This document shows, in pieces, positions 1 through 8,038 of a stretch of 64,000 nucleotides of DNA. Origin of the DNA: Gammaproteobacteria bacterium (lineage in GTDB: Bacteria; Pseudomonadota; Gammaproteobacteria; Pseudomonadales; JADFDG01). The position numbers and the translations under genes are program-made. Within the stretch, counting starts at the first letter, position 1; each line of letters opens with the position of its first letter. The notes beneath the pieces are model-generated. The model made no database searches, was not told where the DNA came from, and was given only the letters and a program-made list of their open reading frames with translations. Location of the stretch: NCBI GenBank assembly GCA_018262975.1, contig JADFDG010000020.1:1-64000 (forward strand), given 5' to 3'.

Positions 1-105
1 TTGCTCGCAACCTCAAGGTATCAGGGGCTACCGATGGCCCCACCCCGTTCCCCGCAAATGGGCGAAGAACCTTTTTTTTCGCCCCCGGGCTGCTAGAGTC
101 GGGGC

Positions 106-1047
106 ATGCCCAGACTACTCATCGCCCTGCTGCTGTCCCTGCTGGCCATCCACGCGATGGCCCGCGATTGCGACCCCGCGCATTCACCGCAACTCGAGGA
201 CGCCTGGCTCTCTGCCGGCGTGCGCGTCACGCAGCCACCCATCCGCCTGCTGTACCTGCCACCCGGCAGCCGCGAGGTGTTCGTGCACGCGCGCACGCGC
301 GGGCCCGGCAAGGTGACATACCGCTGGTTCCGCGACGGCAAGCGCGTGATCGACGTCGGCGCGCAGGTCGGCGACGGCGCATGGAATAGCCACTCCCGCC
401 TGCGCCTGCCACCACCGCTGCCGGAGGAAGTGCGCGTGCAACTGATCGGCACCGACGGCTGCCTGCTGCGCGAACTCACCCTCGCCGCCTCGGCATTCGT
501 CGACGTGCCGCAGATACGCGACGCCTGGCAGCAACTGGCCGGCGGCGACGCCACCGGCGCCAAGATCACCCTGAAGTTGCTGCTCGAGGAAACGCCGCGC
601 AACACACCCCTGGCCCGTCACGCACAACGCATGCTCGATCGCGACGTCGCCATCGCCCAGGCGCGCGAGCGCATCGCCGCGGGGGAGTTGTTCCTCGTGG
701 AGTCGTCGCTGAAGGACGTGGAGCGCAGGCTGGGGCGCAGCGCCGGCGACCGCGCCGCCCGCACGCGCATTGCCGACGTGCGCATGGCCGCGGCACGGGA
801 AACCGCGCGCTTGCAGAGCGAAGGCAACCTGGTGGCACTGGCCACCCGCCACCTGCTGGAAACCGAGAAACTGGTGAACGGCGACTATCCGTTGCTGCGC
901 GAGGACGCCGAGCGCCTGCTCACGCCGGCACTGGCACGTGCCGGCGACCACTACGCGATCGTCGACTGGAAACCCACCCTGCGCGGTTACCGGCTGGTAC
1001 TGCAGGACAAGCGCACCGGCGGTGCGCTGGAAGTGACGCCGGACTGA
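106..1047 (+). CDS. Secreted protein, DUF2914-like
   Basis: Predicted 313-residue exported protein. The first ~20 residues (MPRLLIALLLSLLAIHAMA) form a Sec-type signal peptide ending in A-x-A-like residues. Residues ~50-130 carry a pattern resembling DUF2914: a conserved Y-R-W-F-R-D-G-K segment followed by a region ending G-C-L-L-R-E. The remainder (~150-313) is helical and charged. No catalytic motif is visible. Function unknown; an envelope role is inferred only from the signal peptide. It is convergent with the next gene (1 bp between stop codons), so it is its own transcription unit here. The ATG at 106 was chosen because the signal peptide begins there; its ribosome binding site (gtcgggg) is weak. 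Confidence 0.7.
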   Translation: MPRLLIALLLSLLAIHAMARDCDPAHSPQLEDAWLSAGVRVTQPPIRLLYLPPGSREVFVHARTRGPGKVTYRWFRDGKRVIDVGAQVGDGAWNSHSRLRLPPPLPEEVRVQLIGTDGCLLRELTLAASAFVDVPQIRDAWQQLAGGDATGAKITLKLLLEETPRNTPLARHAQRMLDRDVAIAQARERIAAGELFLVESSLKDVERRLGRSAGDRAARTRIADVRMAAARETARLQSEGNLVALATRHLLETEKLVNGDYPLLREDAERLLTPALARAGDHYAIVDWKPTLRGYRLVLQDKRTGGALEVTPD

Positions 1048-1048
1048 C

Positions 1049-1921
1049 TCAGGCCAGCTTCAGGCGGCTGGTGTCGGGATTCACCGCCTGCTTTTCCTCG
1101 CGGATCTGGCCGAGATCGACACCGGCGGCAGCCACCGACAGCTTGCTGGTATCGACGACCACCGGTACCACCACCCGCTTCTCGCTTTCCTTGAGCACTT
1201 CGGTGTTGGGCGGCGCCATGCTCAGGGCCGACACATCCACCTTGACCGGCGCGACCACCGGCTTTTCCTCGGCCTTGATGAGATCGCTGCCCGCCGGGGC
1301 GATGCGGATGGCGCTCAGGTCCGGGATCGCCACCGGTGGTGGCGCCAGTTGCGCACGCTCCTCGGCCTTGAGCAACTCGCTGCCTTCGCGCGCGAGACTG
1401 ATGTGGGTGACATTGGGCAACATCGGCGCCGGGCGCGGCCTGGCCTCGCTGAGCAGCGAGCCCGGCGGAAAGAGCCTCCAGGTTTCCACGCGCGCTACAT
1501 CGGCCGGCGGCGGCGGCGCATCCGGCCTGGGCTTGAGCGCCTCGGCCTTTGCCTGCTCGGCAGCCAGCGCGGCAATGCGCTCCGCCATGCTCGGCGCACG
1601 CGCGGGCGGCGCTGCCACTGGCACCGGAGCAGGCGGCGCCGGCGGCGCAACGGCAGCAGGACTGGCCGCCGCCAGGGGCCGCCCTTGCGCATCCGCCTCC
1701 TCGATCACCGCCACCGCGCCGGCCTGCTTCATCACCGCCCGGTACTTCATGGCGGTGGCCTGGTCCACGGCCTTCTTCACCGCGATGCGCTGGCCGGAGA
1801 AGAGTTTCTCCAACATCGCGTCGCTGGCCTTGAACAGGCGGCCGATGTTCGCCCTCACCGCGGCCGGGTCGGCACCGCGGGCGATCTCACCGGCAAACAC
1901 CACGTTGAAGAACTCGGCCAT
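1049..1921 (-). CDS. Hypothetical protein with degenerate C-terminal repeats
   Basis: 290-residue protein of unknown function. The start at 1921 is chosen over an upstream in-frame extension because cAGGAGGAGtgc precedes this ATG. The N-terminal ~75 residues (F-N-V-V-F-A-G-E-I ... L-F-S-G-Q-R ... A-M-K-Y-R) form a small alpha/beta domain that I recall at the N-terminus of several uncharacterised proteobacterial proteins. Residues ~85-150 are Ala/Pro-rich and probably disordered. From ~175 to the C-terminus there are about four degenerate ~30-residue repeats with the pattern L-S-x-x-x-x-A-P-x-G-x-(D/E)-L-(I/L)-K-x-E-E-(K/R) followed by a V-x-P-V-x-V strand. No membrane segment or catalytic motif. 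Convergent with the upstream secreted protein. Confidence 0.72.
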   Translation of the reverse strand: MAEFFNVVFAGEIARGADPAAVRANIGRLFKASDAMLEKLFSGQRIAVKKAVDQATAMKYRAVMKQAGAVAVIEEADAQGRPLAAASPAAVAPPAPPAPVPVAAPPARAPSMAERIAALAAEQAKAEALKPRPDAPPPPADVARVETWRLFPPGSLLSEARPRPAPMLPNVTHISLAREGSELLKAEERAQLAPPPVAIPDLSAIRIAPAGSDLIKAEEKPVVAPVKVDVSALSMAPPNTEVLKESEKRVVVPVVVDTSKLSVAAAGVDLGQIREEKQAVNPDTSRLKLA

Positions 1922-1979
1922 GCACTCCTCCTGATCGCCCGATGGTAGCCAACCGCGGCGCCGGACGCCACGCGGTTGC

Positions 1980-3569
1980 CTAGGCCCGCACCAGTTCCGC
2001 AGCCCGCTCGGCCAGCGCCGCGATGGTCTTGGACGGATTGGTCCCCAGCGAAGTCGGCACGATGGCACCGTCCGCCACGTACAGGCCCGGATAGCCGAAC
2101 ACCGCGCCGGCGTGATCGACCACCCCCTCGGTGGCGGTGGCGCCCATCACGCAGCCGCCCAGCGGGTGTGGCGTCACCAGGTTGCGCAGCACGCTCCAGG
2201 TCGGCGGGGTGACCGGCACGCCGCCGGTGGCCACACTGAGATCCTTGTGCAGGTCGCTGATGGCCTCCATCACCGCCTCGTTCGGCCGGTAGTCCCAGCG
2301 CATCTTCAGCACGTCGCGACGCCACGGCGCATACCAGGGCCGGCCCAGGTAAAGCTCGCCATTGGACTCGTCGCGGCTCTGACCGAACCAGGGCATCAGG
2401 TTGACCAGCGGATCGCGCCGGCGCAGCGAGAACAGCAGGCTGTCCGGCACCAGGCCGAGGCGACGCAGTTGCCAGCGACCGAGCCAGGTGGAGGCCATTT
2501 TCTCCAGCAGGTTGCCGACGAGGTCCGGCAGGCCGCCGTCCTCGATGAATACCGGCCGCCCCTGGTAACTGCCATCGAGGAAATCGATGCAGGAGGAAAT
2601 CGTCGGGCCCTGGGTGGGCGACAACGCGCGCGACGGATAGATCGCGGGCGTGAGGAAGTCGCCGTTGGCGCTCCAGCGCTTGCCCAGCAACGGCGACAAC
2701 GCCGGCAAGGTGCGATCGCGATCACGGCACTTGAGCAGCAGCTCCGTGCTGCCGATGGAGCCGGCGGCCACCACCACGTTGCGCGCGAGCACGTGCCCGT
2801 CGACACCACGCGCGAGGTCACGGAACAACACGCGATAGCCGTCGGCTTCCGGCGCGATGTTGCGCACGTGGTGAAGGGCGCGCACCTGCGCACCGTGCCT
2901 TTCCGCCAGCGGGATGTAGTTGAGGTCGAGGGTGTTCTTGGCCTGCACCGGGCAACCGATGTCGCAGTTGCCGCAGTGGTTGCAGGTACCCTGCCGCTGG
3001 CCGAACTCGTTGACCCAGGTCTTCGAGCGTTCCGGCGCGAAGGGATCCGGCTGGTCGTACGTCCATTCCGGGTCGAAGGTGATCGCCTGCGGCACGGTAC
3101 GGAAGCGTTGGCCTTCGCCCAGCCGCTCGGCAGCTTCCTTCATCAGCAGCGTGCGCGGCGTCCACTGGCGCTCGGGCAGGTGCGCCGGCTTGAGCATGGC
3201 AGCGACGCGATCGTAGTAGGGTCGCAGCGTGGTGGCATTGATGCCCTCCGGCCAGCCGCGGGCAAACACCTCCGGCCGCGCATCGATCGACACGTTGGCA
3301 TAGATCAGCGAGCCGCCGCCCACGCCGCATCCGGCGGCCACGGACATGTCGCCGAAGGCACGGAAATCAATCCAGCCGTGATGCTTGTCAGGGTTGGATT
3401 CGCGCCACAGCCAGTTGCGATTTGACACGCTCGGATACTCGTCGGGCTTCCAGCGCTTGCCACGCTCCAGCACCAGCACCCGGCGCCCCTGCATGGCCAG
3501 GCGGCAGGCCATGACCGCGCCACCAAACCCGCTGCCGATCACGACCACGTCAAAACGATCCATCGTCAC
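1980..3569 (-). CDS. GMC-family FAD oxidoreductase (cholesterol-oxidase-like)
   Basis: 529-residue flavoprotein of the glucose-methanol-choline family, closest in architecture to cholesterol oxidase/ChoD-like enzymes that oxidise an alcohol with FAD. Seen: N-terminal Rossmann motif V-I-G-S-G-F-G-G (residues ~10-17), the FAD-pyrophosphate region G-C-G-V-G-G-G-S (~80-87), and the C-terminal H-P-L-G-G-C plus G-L-Y-V-A-D-G-A motifs that close the FAD site. Four cysteines at 196, 199, 202 and 206 (C-x2-C-x2-C-x3-C-P) are spaced like a ferredoxin cluster. No signal peptide, so cytoplasmic. It follows the metallophosphoesterase with a 4-base ATGA overlap, implying translational coupling. A sterol or long-chain alcohol substrate is an inference from family membership only. 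Confidence 0.85.
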   Translation of the reverse strand: MTMDRFDVVVIGSGFGGAVMACRLAMQGRRVLVLERGKRWKPDEYPSVSNRNWLWRESNPDKHHGWIDFRAFGDMSVAAGCGVGGGSLIYANVSIDARPEVFARGWPEGINATTLRPYYDRVAAMLKPAHLPERQWTPRTLLMKEAAERLGEGQRFRTVPQAITFDPEWTYDQPDPFAPERSKTWVNEFGQRQGTCNHCGNCDIGCPVQAKNTLDLNYIPLAERHGAQVRALHHVRNIAPEADGYRVLFRDLARGVDGHVLARNVVVAAGSIGSTELLLKCRDRDRTLPALSPLLGKRWSANGDFLTPAIYPSRALSPTQGPTISSCIDFLDGSYQGRPVFIEDGGLPDLVGNLLEKMASTWLGRWQLRRLGLVPDSLLFSLRRRDPLVNLMPWFGQSRDESNGELYLGRPWYAPWRRDVLKMRWDYRPNEAVMEAISDLHKDLSVATGGVPVTPPTWSVLRNLVTPHPLGGCVMGATATEGVVDHAGAVFGYPGLYVADGAIVPTSLGTNPSKTIAALAERAAELVRA

Positions 3570-5311
3570 GCCCCCGACTGCCCGTTGCCGGCGGATGCCG
3601 GCGAGACCACCACCTTGTCGACACGCACGGCGCGCGCGGCCAGCGCGACGCCGTCAGCCGGCTCCACCCACGGAGCACCCGCCCGGTGCTGCGGCGCGGG
3701 CACCATGCGCCAGCGCCGGCACACGCGCGGGATGCCGATGGCGTGCACCGTCAGGGTGCCATCCGCCGCCACGTGCAGCCGGAGAAAATTTTTCCAGTCC
3801 TCGAGGCGACACGCCGAGAAAGCGTTCTGGCGGTGCAGTCCGGCGAGCTGGTAGCCAACCAGCAGCCAGGCACCAAACAGCAACCCCGATGCCGCGGACA
3901 ACACCAGCAGCATCTGCAGCCAGGCGAGGAAAAACACGAAGGGGCCATCGACGGCGCGCGGCATCCAGTCCACCGCCAACCATACCGCCAGCCACAGCTG
4001 GAGCGCGGCGTGCGCCGTACCGGCCAGCCAGCGCACCACCCGTTGCCGCCGCGCCGGCCAGTGCGCTGGTGGCGTCTCGAACGCCACCAGCCCACCAAAC
4101 CAGGCGAGCAGCGCCGCACTCAGGAAGGGCGACGCCGGCAACGTTTCCACCAGTGCAAACAGGCCGGGCAGCACACCGCCCTGCACAGCGCCGCCGAAGA
4201 TACCGTGGCTGGCGGCGTCGGCGCCCCACAACAGCAGCGCCAGCAGGCCGCCCAGGAACAACGCGAAGCTCGGGTTCAGCAGCGGAAAGAACAGCAGCCG
4301 CCACAGCGCGAGGCGCGACGCCGTCGCCGAGGGAAACTCGGCAGCACGCCGCAGCTTGCCACCATCGGCCTGGATGGCCAGCGCCGGCTGCCAGGCCGTG
4401 CCGTGGGTGAACGCACCGCCGCCGCCGGCCACCACGCACTGCCTGCCGTCGGCACCGGCATGCCGCTGGTAATGATGCAGGTCGCCGGCCAGCGACAGGC
4501 GTACCTGCGCGCCACGCTCTTCCACCAGGCGCCGCTGCAGGAAGGCGATGTTGCGGCGCAGCGGACTGTCGCCCTCCTCCAGCCAGTACGGGACGGCCAC
4601 CAACAGCAACACGCTGTCACCGGCACCGATGTCGCGCGTGGCATGCAGCAGGTACTCAAGCTGCGGTGTATCGATGTCGTTGTCGAGCTGGACATCCACC
4701 GCGACCAGCCACCAGCGCTGCGGCAGCCGCAGCACGAAATAGCTGCGCCGCTGGCGAGTGCGCCAGCCGGCAAACCACCGCCCCTGCAGGAACAGGCGCG
4801 AGAAGGAGGCGAGCCCGTCGTACCAGTCGTGGTTGCCCGGCAGCGCGAACAGATCACGGGGGCTGTCCGGTGCGGAGACCGGCTTCAGGCTGTAGTACGG
4901 CGACTCGAGGCGGGAGAGGTATTCCGCGCGCGACGCGCCCGGGTAGACCTGGTCACCGCCCATGAGCAACACGCGTCCGTGCGGCAGGCACTCGCCATCG
5001 ACCTGCAACTGACGCTCGGCCAGCACGCCGGCCACCGTGGCCGTGGAGTTCCAGCCATCACCGAGGTCGGCAACGTAATCGAGCCACAGGGAATCGACGT
5101 CGTCGTAGCGGTATGGCCCGTCGAGGGGCTGGCCGGCATCGCGCTCGCGGCGATCGGCATAGACGGCAAAGACGCGCGCGACCAGCAACTGGACGAGCGT
5201 GCGCAGCAGCAGGCGGGGATCGAACCAGCGCACCATCGGTCGCCAGTGGTGACGACCGACACGGCGGGCTATGGCGGGGGGAATGATTTCGCCATCCTTC
5301 ATGGACGACAC
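3566..5311 (-). CDS. Membrane-anchored metallophosphoesterase
   Basis: 581-residue calcineurin-like phosphoesterase. Metal-binding motifs are visible in order: D-L-G-D-G-W-N-S (~82-89), G-G-D-Q-V-Y-P (~118-124), G-N-H-D-W-Y-D-G (~159-166) and a late G-D-L-H-H-Y-Q-R-H (~265-273), the full set needed for a dinuclear metal site. The C-terminal half (~325-500) contains several hydrophobic segments rich in L, A, W and F, consistent with four to six membrane spans. The catalytic domain therefore lies N-terminal to the membrane region. Substrate unknown. It is first in a two-gene operon with the GMC oxidoreductase (4-base overlap). The start at 5311 is the first good ATG; alternatives within the first four codons cannot be excluded. 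Confidence 0.85.
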   Translation of the reverse strand: MSSMKDGEIIPPAIARRVGRHHWRPMVRWFDPRLLLRTLVQLLVARVFAVYADRRERDAGQPLDGPYRYDDVDSLWLDYVADLGDGWNSTATVAGVLAERQLQVDGECLPHGRVLLMGGDQVYPGASRAEYLSRLESPYYSLKPVSAPDSPRDLFALPGNHDWYDGLASFSRLFLQGRWFAGWRTRQRRSYFVLRLPQRWWLVAVDVQLDNDIDTPQLEYLLHATRDIGAGDSVLLLVAVPYWLEEGDSPLRRNIAFLQRRLVEERGAQVRLSLAGDLHHYQRHAGADGRQCVVAGGGGAFTHGTAWQPALAIQADGGKLRRAAEFPSATASRLALWRLLFFPLLNPSFALFLGGLLALLLWGADAASHGIFGGAVQGGVLPGLFALVETLPASPFLSAALLAWFGGLVAFETPPAHWPARRQRVVRWLAGTAHAALQLWLAVWLAVDWMPRAVDGPFVFFLAWLQMLLVLSAASGLLFGAWLLVGYQLAGLHRQNAFSACRLEDWKNFLRLHVAADGTLTVHAIGIPRVCRRWRMVPAPQHRAGAPWVEPADGVALAARAVRVDKVVVSPASAGNGQSGA

Positions 5312-5390
5312 GGGAAATTCCTGGTGGACCGGAAGGCTCCGACTCTACCAGCAAGCTCACCACCACCGCCAAGCGATGGTGGCGTCGCGA

Positions 5391-6041
5391 TCAGAGCCCG
5401 CGCTGGGCGCGCTCGAGGGCTGCGGCACTGACCATGCCGAGACCGCGCAGGATGTTGGCGGTGAGGTTGCGATCGTAATCGCGGCCCACGTGACCGTCGG
5501 CAACGCGCAGCATGCCCGCCACCAGCGCACCGATCACCAGGTCCGGCGCGGACTCGTCGGCCTCGGCGGTGAACTGCCCCTTGCCGATGCCGTCGATGAT
5601 GTCGTCCTCGAGGCCGGCCAGCAGGGCCACGCGCACCGGGTACTCGGCGCGCACCACGAACTGGGCCAGCAGCCGCGCCCACAGGGCGTCGTCCCGGGCC
5701 CGGGCCAGATGGGCGCGCATGACCTGTGCCATCCGGGAACCGGGGTCGCGGGCGCGCTGGCGGCTGCGGGCATTGGCTTCCACCTGCTCGCGCACGCCCA
5801 GGGCCAACTCCTCGATGATGGCCTCGAGGGAGGGGAAGTAGTTGTAGAAGGTGCCGGGGGCCACGTTGGCCAGGGTCACAATGTCATTGACCGTGGCGGC
5901 ATCGATGCCCCGGTCGGCCACCAGGCGGGCAGCCGCCTCCAGCAGCTGGGCGCGGGTGCGCTCCTTCTTCTTCTCGTTCCAGGCCTTGTCGGCGTCCGGA
6001 CGGGCCTGGTCCAGGGGGGTAACATTGTCCGGGATGTGCAT
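5391..6041 (-). CDS. TetR-family transcriptional regulator
   Basis: 216-residue repressor-type protein. The TetR DNA-binding helix-turn-helix lies at ~25-75: R-A-Q-L-L-E-A-A-A-R-L followed by A-T-V-N-D-I-V and the hallmark A-P-G-T-F-Y-N-Y-F-P-S. The C-terminal ligand-binding domain is helical and not assignable to a ligand. The gene is transcribed away from the AT-rich patch at 6.05-6.37 kb. A perfect inverted repeat at 6097-6124 overlaps a plausible promoter for it (TTGAGT, 17 bp, TATTTT reading leftward), so autorepression is likely. It is unclear whether it also controls the metallophosphoesterase-GMC pair downstream on the same strand, which starts 79 bp after its stop. Confidence 0.9.
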   Translation of the reverse strand: MHIPDNVTPLDQARPDADKAWNEKKKERTRAQLLEAAARLVADRGIDAATVNDIVTLANVAPGTFYNYFPSLEAIIEELALGVREQVEANARSRQRARDPGSRMAQVMRAHLARARDDALWARLLAQFVVRAEYPVRVALLAGLEDDIIDGIGKGQFTAEADESAPDLVIGALVAGMLRVADGHVGRDYDRNLTANILRGLGMVSAAALERAQRGL

Positions 6042-6396
6042 GGTCCTGCAACCCTTTGAAAATACTGCGCAAAAGCAACCGTTGGACGAAAAATACCCAC
6101 TATTGACGAAACACTCAATAGTGGATGGCCGCTGGCGGCGCGGATTTTGCCAGAAACGCCAATGCGGTCACATGGAAAGTGCATGGATTGCGACGTTCGG
6201 CGCACGGTCCGCCCGACGCCAACCACAACATCAACGTAAACCAATCATCATTCTTATCTGTTTATATTCTTTTACTCATTTATCTTTCTGCGTTGGTACC
6301 CATATACGCTTTTAAATACTTGTTCGCTTGCCACTGCACGCATTTGAAAGATAGATCCGACACAGTATGCTGCCCGCACATGCAGGGAGACCCACG
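6042..6396. other. AT-rich intergenic region between divergent genes
   Basis: About 355 bp between the divergent tetR and ribbon-helix-helix genes. Besides the inverted repeat at 6097-6124, the segment ~6235-6370 is conspicuously AT-rich (runs such as ttcttatctgtttatattc) in a window otherwise near 70 percent GC. No convincing gene, tRNA or terminator is present. It probably contains the promoter of the ribbon-helix-helix gene, though I do not see a strong -35/-10 pair. Confidence 0.5.
6097..6124. promoter_or_regulatory. Perfect inverted repeat, probable TetR operator
   Basis: CCACTATTGA, an 8-base spacer, then TCAATAGTGG: a perfect 10-bp inverted repeat 55 bp upstream of the TetR start. Reading leftward, TTGAGT inside the right arm and TATTTT 17 bp further on make a plausible -35/-10 pair, so a dimer bound here would block the promoter. 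Size and placement fit a TetR-family operator; the binding itself is inferred. Confidence 0.6.
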
Positions 6397-6648
6397 ATGA
6401 AACAACTCGACTTCGTCGACCAGGTCGACAAGGAAGCCGCCACGCCGGCCACAGCCCCGAACAGCCGCAAGGGCGCCAAGCCCAAGCGCAAGAACCGGCC
6501 GGCAGGCACCCGCGAGGACATGCAGCGCCTGAACATGGAAATCCCCCGAGCCCTGCACAAGCGGCTGAAGCTGAAGGCGATCTACGAGGACCGCACGGTG
6601 ACCGATATCGTCCTGCAGGCGATCAACGAATACCTGCACGCGCACTGA
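6397..6648 (+). CDS. Small ribbon-helix-helix DNA-binding protein (ParG/CopG-like)
   Basis: 83-residue protein. The first ~45 residues are basic and low-complexity (K, R, P, T, A rich), then R-L-N-M-E-I-P-R-A-L-H-K-R-L-K-L-K-A at ~47-64 forms the beta strand and first helix of a ribbon-helix-helix fold, followed by T-V-T-D-I-V-L-Q-A-I-N-E-Y-L for the second helix. This is the layout of ParG-type partition proteins and CopG-type repressors: a disordered basic tail plus a dimeric DNA-binding domain. The ATG at 6397 has GGGAG upstream; a longer frame beginning at 6367 lacks a better site. No ParA-like ATPase lies nearby. It is 7 bp upstream of the PanE-like gene, so the two are probably co-transcribed. 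Confidence 0.75.
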   Translation: MKQLDFVDQVDKEAATPATAPNSRKGAKPKRKNRPAGTREDMQRLNMEIPRALHKRLKLKAIYEDRTVTDIVLQAINEYLHAH

Positions 6649-6655
6649 GGAAGCC

Positions 6656-7621
6656 ATGAACATTCTCATCGTCGGTGCCGGCGCCACCGGGACCGTGTTC
6701 GGCGCCGCCCTCGCCCGGGCCGGCTGCGACATCACCTTCCATGTGCGGGAACACCACCGCGAGCGGTTGGCGGCGGGAATCAACCTCTACCACCAGGGCT
6801 ACTTCGCCATCCGCGAACAGCGCATCAGCGGCTACGGCGTCACCACGGACCTGCAGGAAGTCGCCGCCGGGCACTGGGACCAGGTGTGGTTCACCACCCC
6901 GTCCGACGCGCTGCGCGGCGAGTGGCTCCCGCCGTTCCTGGCAGCGTGTGGCCAGGCGACGCTGGTGGTGCTGCAACCCGACCCCGAGGACATCGAATAC
7001 GTGCGCCAGCACGGCGCTGCCGGCCACCGCATCGTGCAGGGCATCATCCAGTTCTCCGCCTGGCAGTCACCGCAACCCCACGAGCCGGCCGACCAGCAAG
7101 GCATCACCTGCCTGCTGCCGCCGGGGCCGCACGCGTTGTTCGACGAGGAAAATGCGTCCGGCGCGACCATTGCCGCCACCCTGCGCCGTGGCGGCCTGAA
7201 CAGCGGCACGCGCAAGGACCTGGCCGCCTACGCGGCGCGCATGTCTGCCACCATGATTCCGCTGGTCGCGGGACTGGAACTGGCCGGCTGGCAACTGGAC
7301 CGCTATGCGCGCCACGACGTGCTGGACCTGGCCATGGCGGCTGCCCGCGAGGCGGTCGCCGCCGAGTGCGCACGTTTCAGCGTGGCGGTTCCGCTGGGCT
7401 TTCGCGCACTGCTGAACCGGGCGGCCGGTCGTGCCGTGCTGCACGTCCTGCCCTGGGTTCCAGGGTTCAACGCCGAACAATTCCTGCGCTGGCATTTCGG
7501 CAAGGTCGACCGGCAAACCCGCCAGATGCTGGAAACCTACGAGCGTCACGCCCGCCAGAACGGCCTGCCCTGCGATTCGCTTGCCCGGCTGCGCGGGGCA
7601 CTGCCGCCGCCACGCCACTGA
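6656..7621 (+). CDS. Ketopantoate reductase-like (ApbA/PanE family) protein
   Basis: 321-residue NAD(P)-dependent oxidoreductase-like protein. The N-terminus has the Rossmann glycine motif I-V-G-A-G-A-T-G (~5-12), with R at ~31 as expected for NADPH preference. The C-terminal all-helical domain matches the ApbA/PanE two-domain layout in size. The catalytic Lys of true PanE enzymes is not obvious; a K-x-x-x-A motif occurs at ~184 (R-K-D-L-A-A-Y). I therefore call family, not substrate: it may reduce a 2-oxo acid other than ketopantoate. It is downstream of the ribbon-helix-helix gene by 7 bp and convergent with bolA. Confidence 0.72.
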   Translation: MNILIVGAGATGTVFGAALARAGCDITFHVREHHRERLAAGINLYHQGYFAIREQRISGYGVTTDLQEVAAGHWDQVWFTTPSDALRGEWLPPFLAACGQATLVVLQPDPEDIEYVRQHGAAGHRIVQGIIQFSAWQSPQPHEPADQQGITCLLPPGPHALFDEENASGATIAATLRRGGLNSGTRKDLAAYAARMSATMIPLVAGLELAGWQLDRYARHDVLDLAMAAAREAVAAECARFSVAVPLGFRALLNRAAGRAVLHVLPWVPGFNAEQFLRWHFGKVDRQTRQMLETYERHARQNGLPCDSLARLRGALPPPRH

Positions 7622-7630
7622 CCGCCAGGC

Positions 7631-7957
7631 TCAGTGCTTGCGGTCGTGCTTCGAGCCGCCATGGCATGCCGGCGAATCCGGCGCCGCGCCGTGCGCCGCG
7701 TCCCACTCGGCCGCCGTGTAGGTATGCAACGCAAGCGCATGCACGCCGCCGGCCAGTTGCTCGCGTACCAGCGCGTACACCGCCTGGTGGCGCTTCACCA
7801 GTGACATACCGTCGAACGCCGGCGACACCAGCACCACCTTGAAATGCGTTTCGCTGCCGCGCGGCACGTTGTGGCCATGGCTTTCGTTGATGACCTCCAG
7901 GTGGATCACCGGCAAGCCAGCGCGGATGCGGTCGTCGAGTTGCTGCTGCATGGACAT
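7631..7957 (-). CDS. bolA: BolA family protein
   Basis: 108-residue BolA/IbaG-type protein. Recognisable features are H-L-E-V-I-N-E-S-H-G-H-N-V-P-R-G-S-E-T-H-F-K-V (~19-41), the conserved S-H and the V-L-V-S-x-x-F strand, and V-K-R-H-Q-A-V-Y (~54-61), which contains the helix-turn-helix-like region. BolA proteins partner with monothiol glutaredoxins in iron-sulfur cluster trafficking and affect morphology and stress responses. The C-terminal ~15 residues (S-P-A-C-H-G-G-S-K-H-D-R-K-H) are a His/Cys-containing extension. It is a single gene, convergent with the PanE-like gene. Confidence 0.9.
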   Translation of the reverse strand: MSMQQQLDDRIRAGLPVIHLEVINESHGHNVPRGSETHFKVVLVSPAFDGMSLVKRHQAVYALVREQLAGGVHALALHTYTAAEWDAAHGAAPDSPACHGGSKHDRKH

Positions 7958-8038
7958 GGAAGTCTGGTCCCCGTTGACTGGAAGGGAAGTTGGCGCCGGT
8001 GCCGATTGTAGCCGGTGGGTGGATGAACACCCGGGGAC

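Noticed and set aside
60-84. GGGCGAA ... TTCGCCC inverted repeat with a T-run as a terminator from an upstream gene
   Set aside because: The T-run lies in the loop rather than after the stem, so it is not a normal intrinsic terminator.
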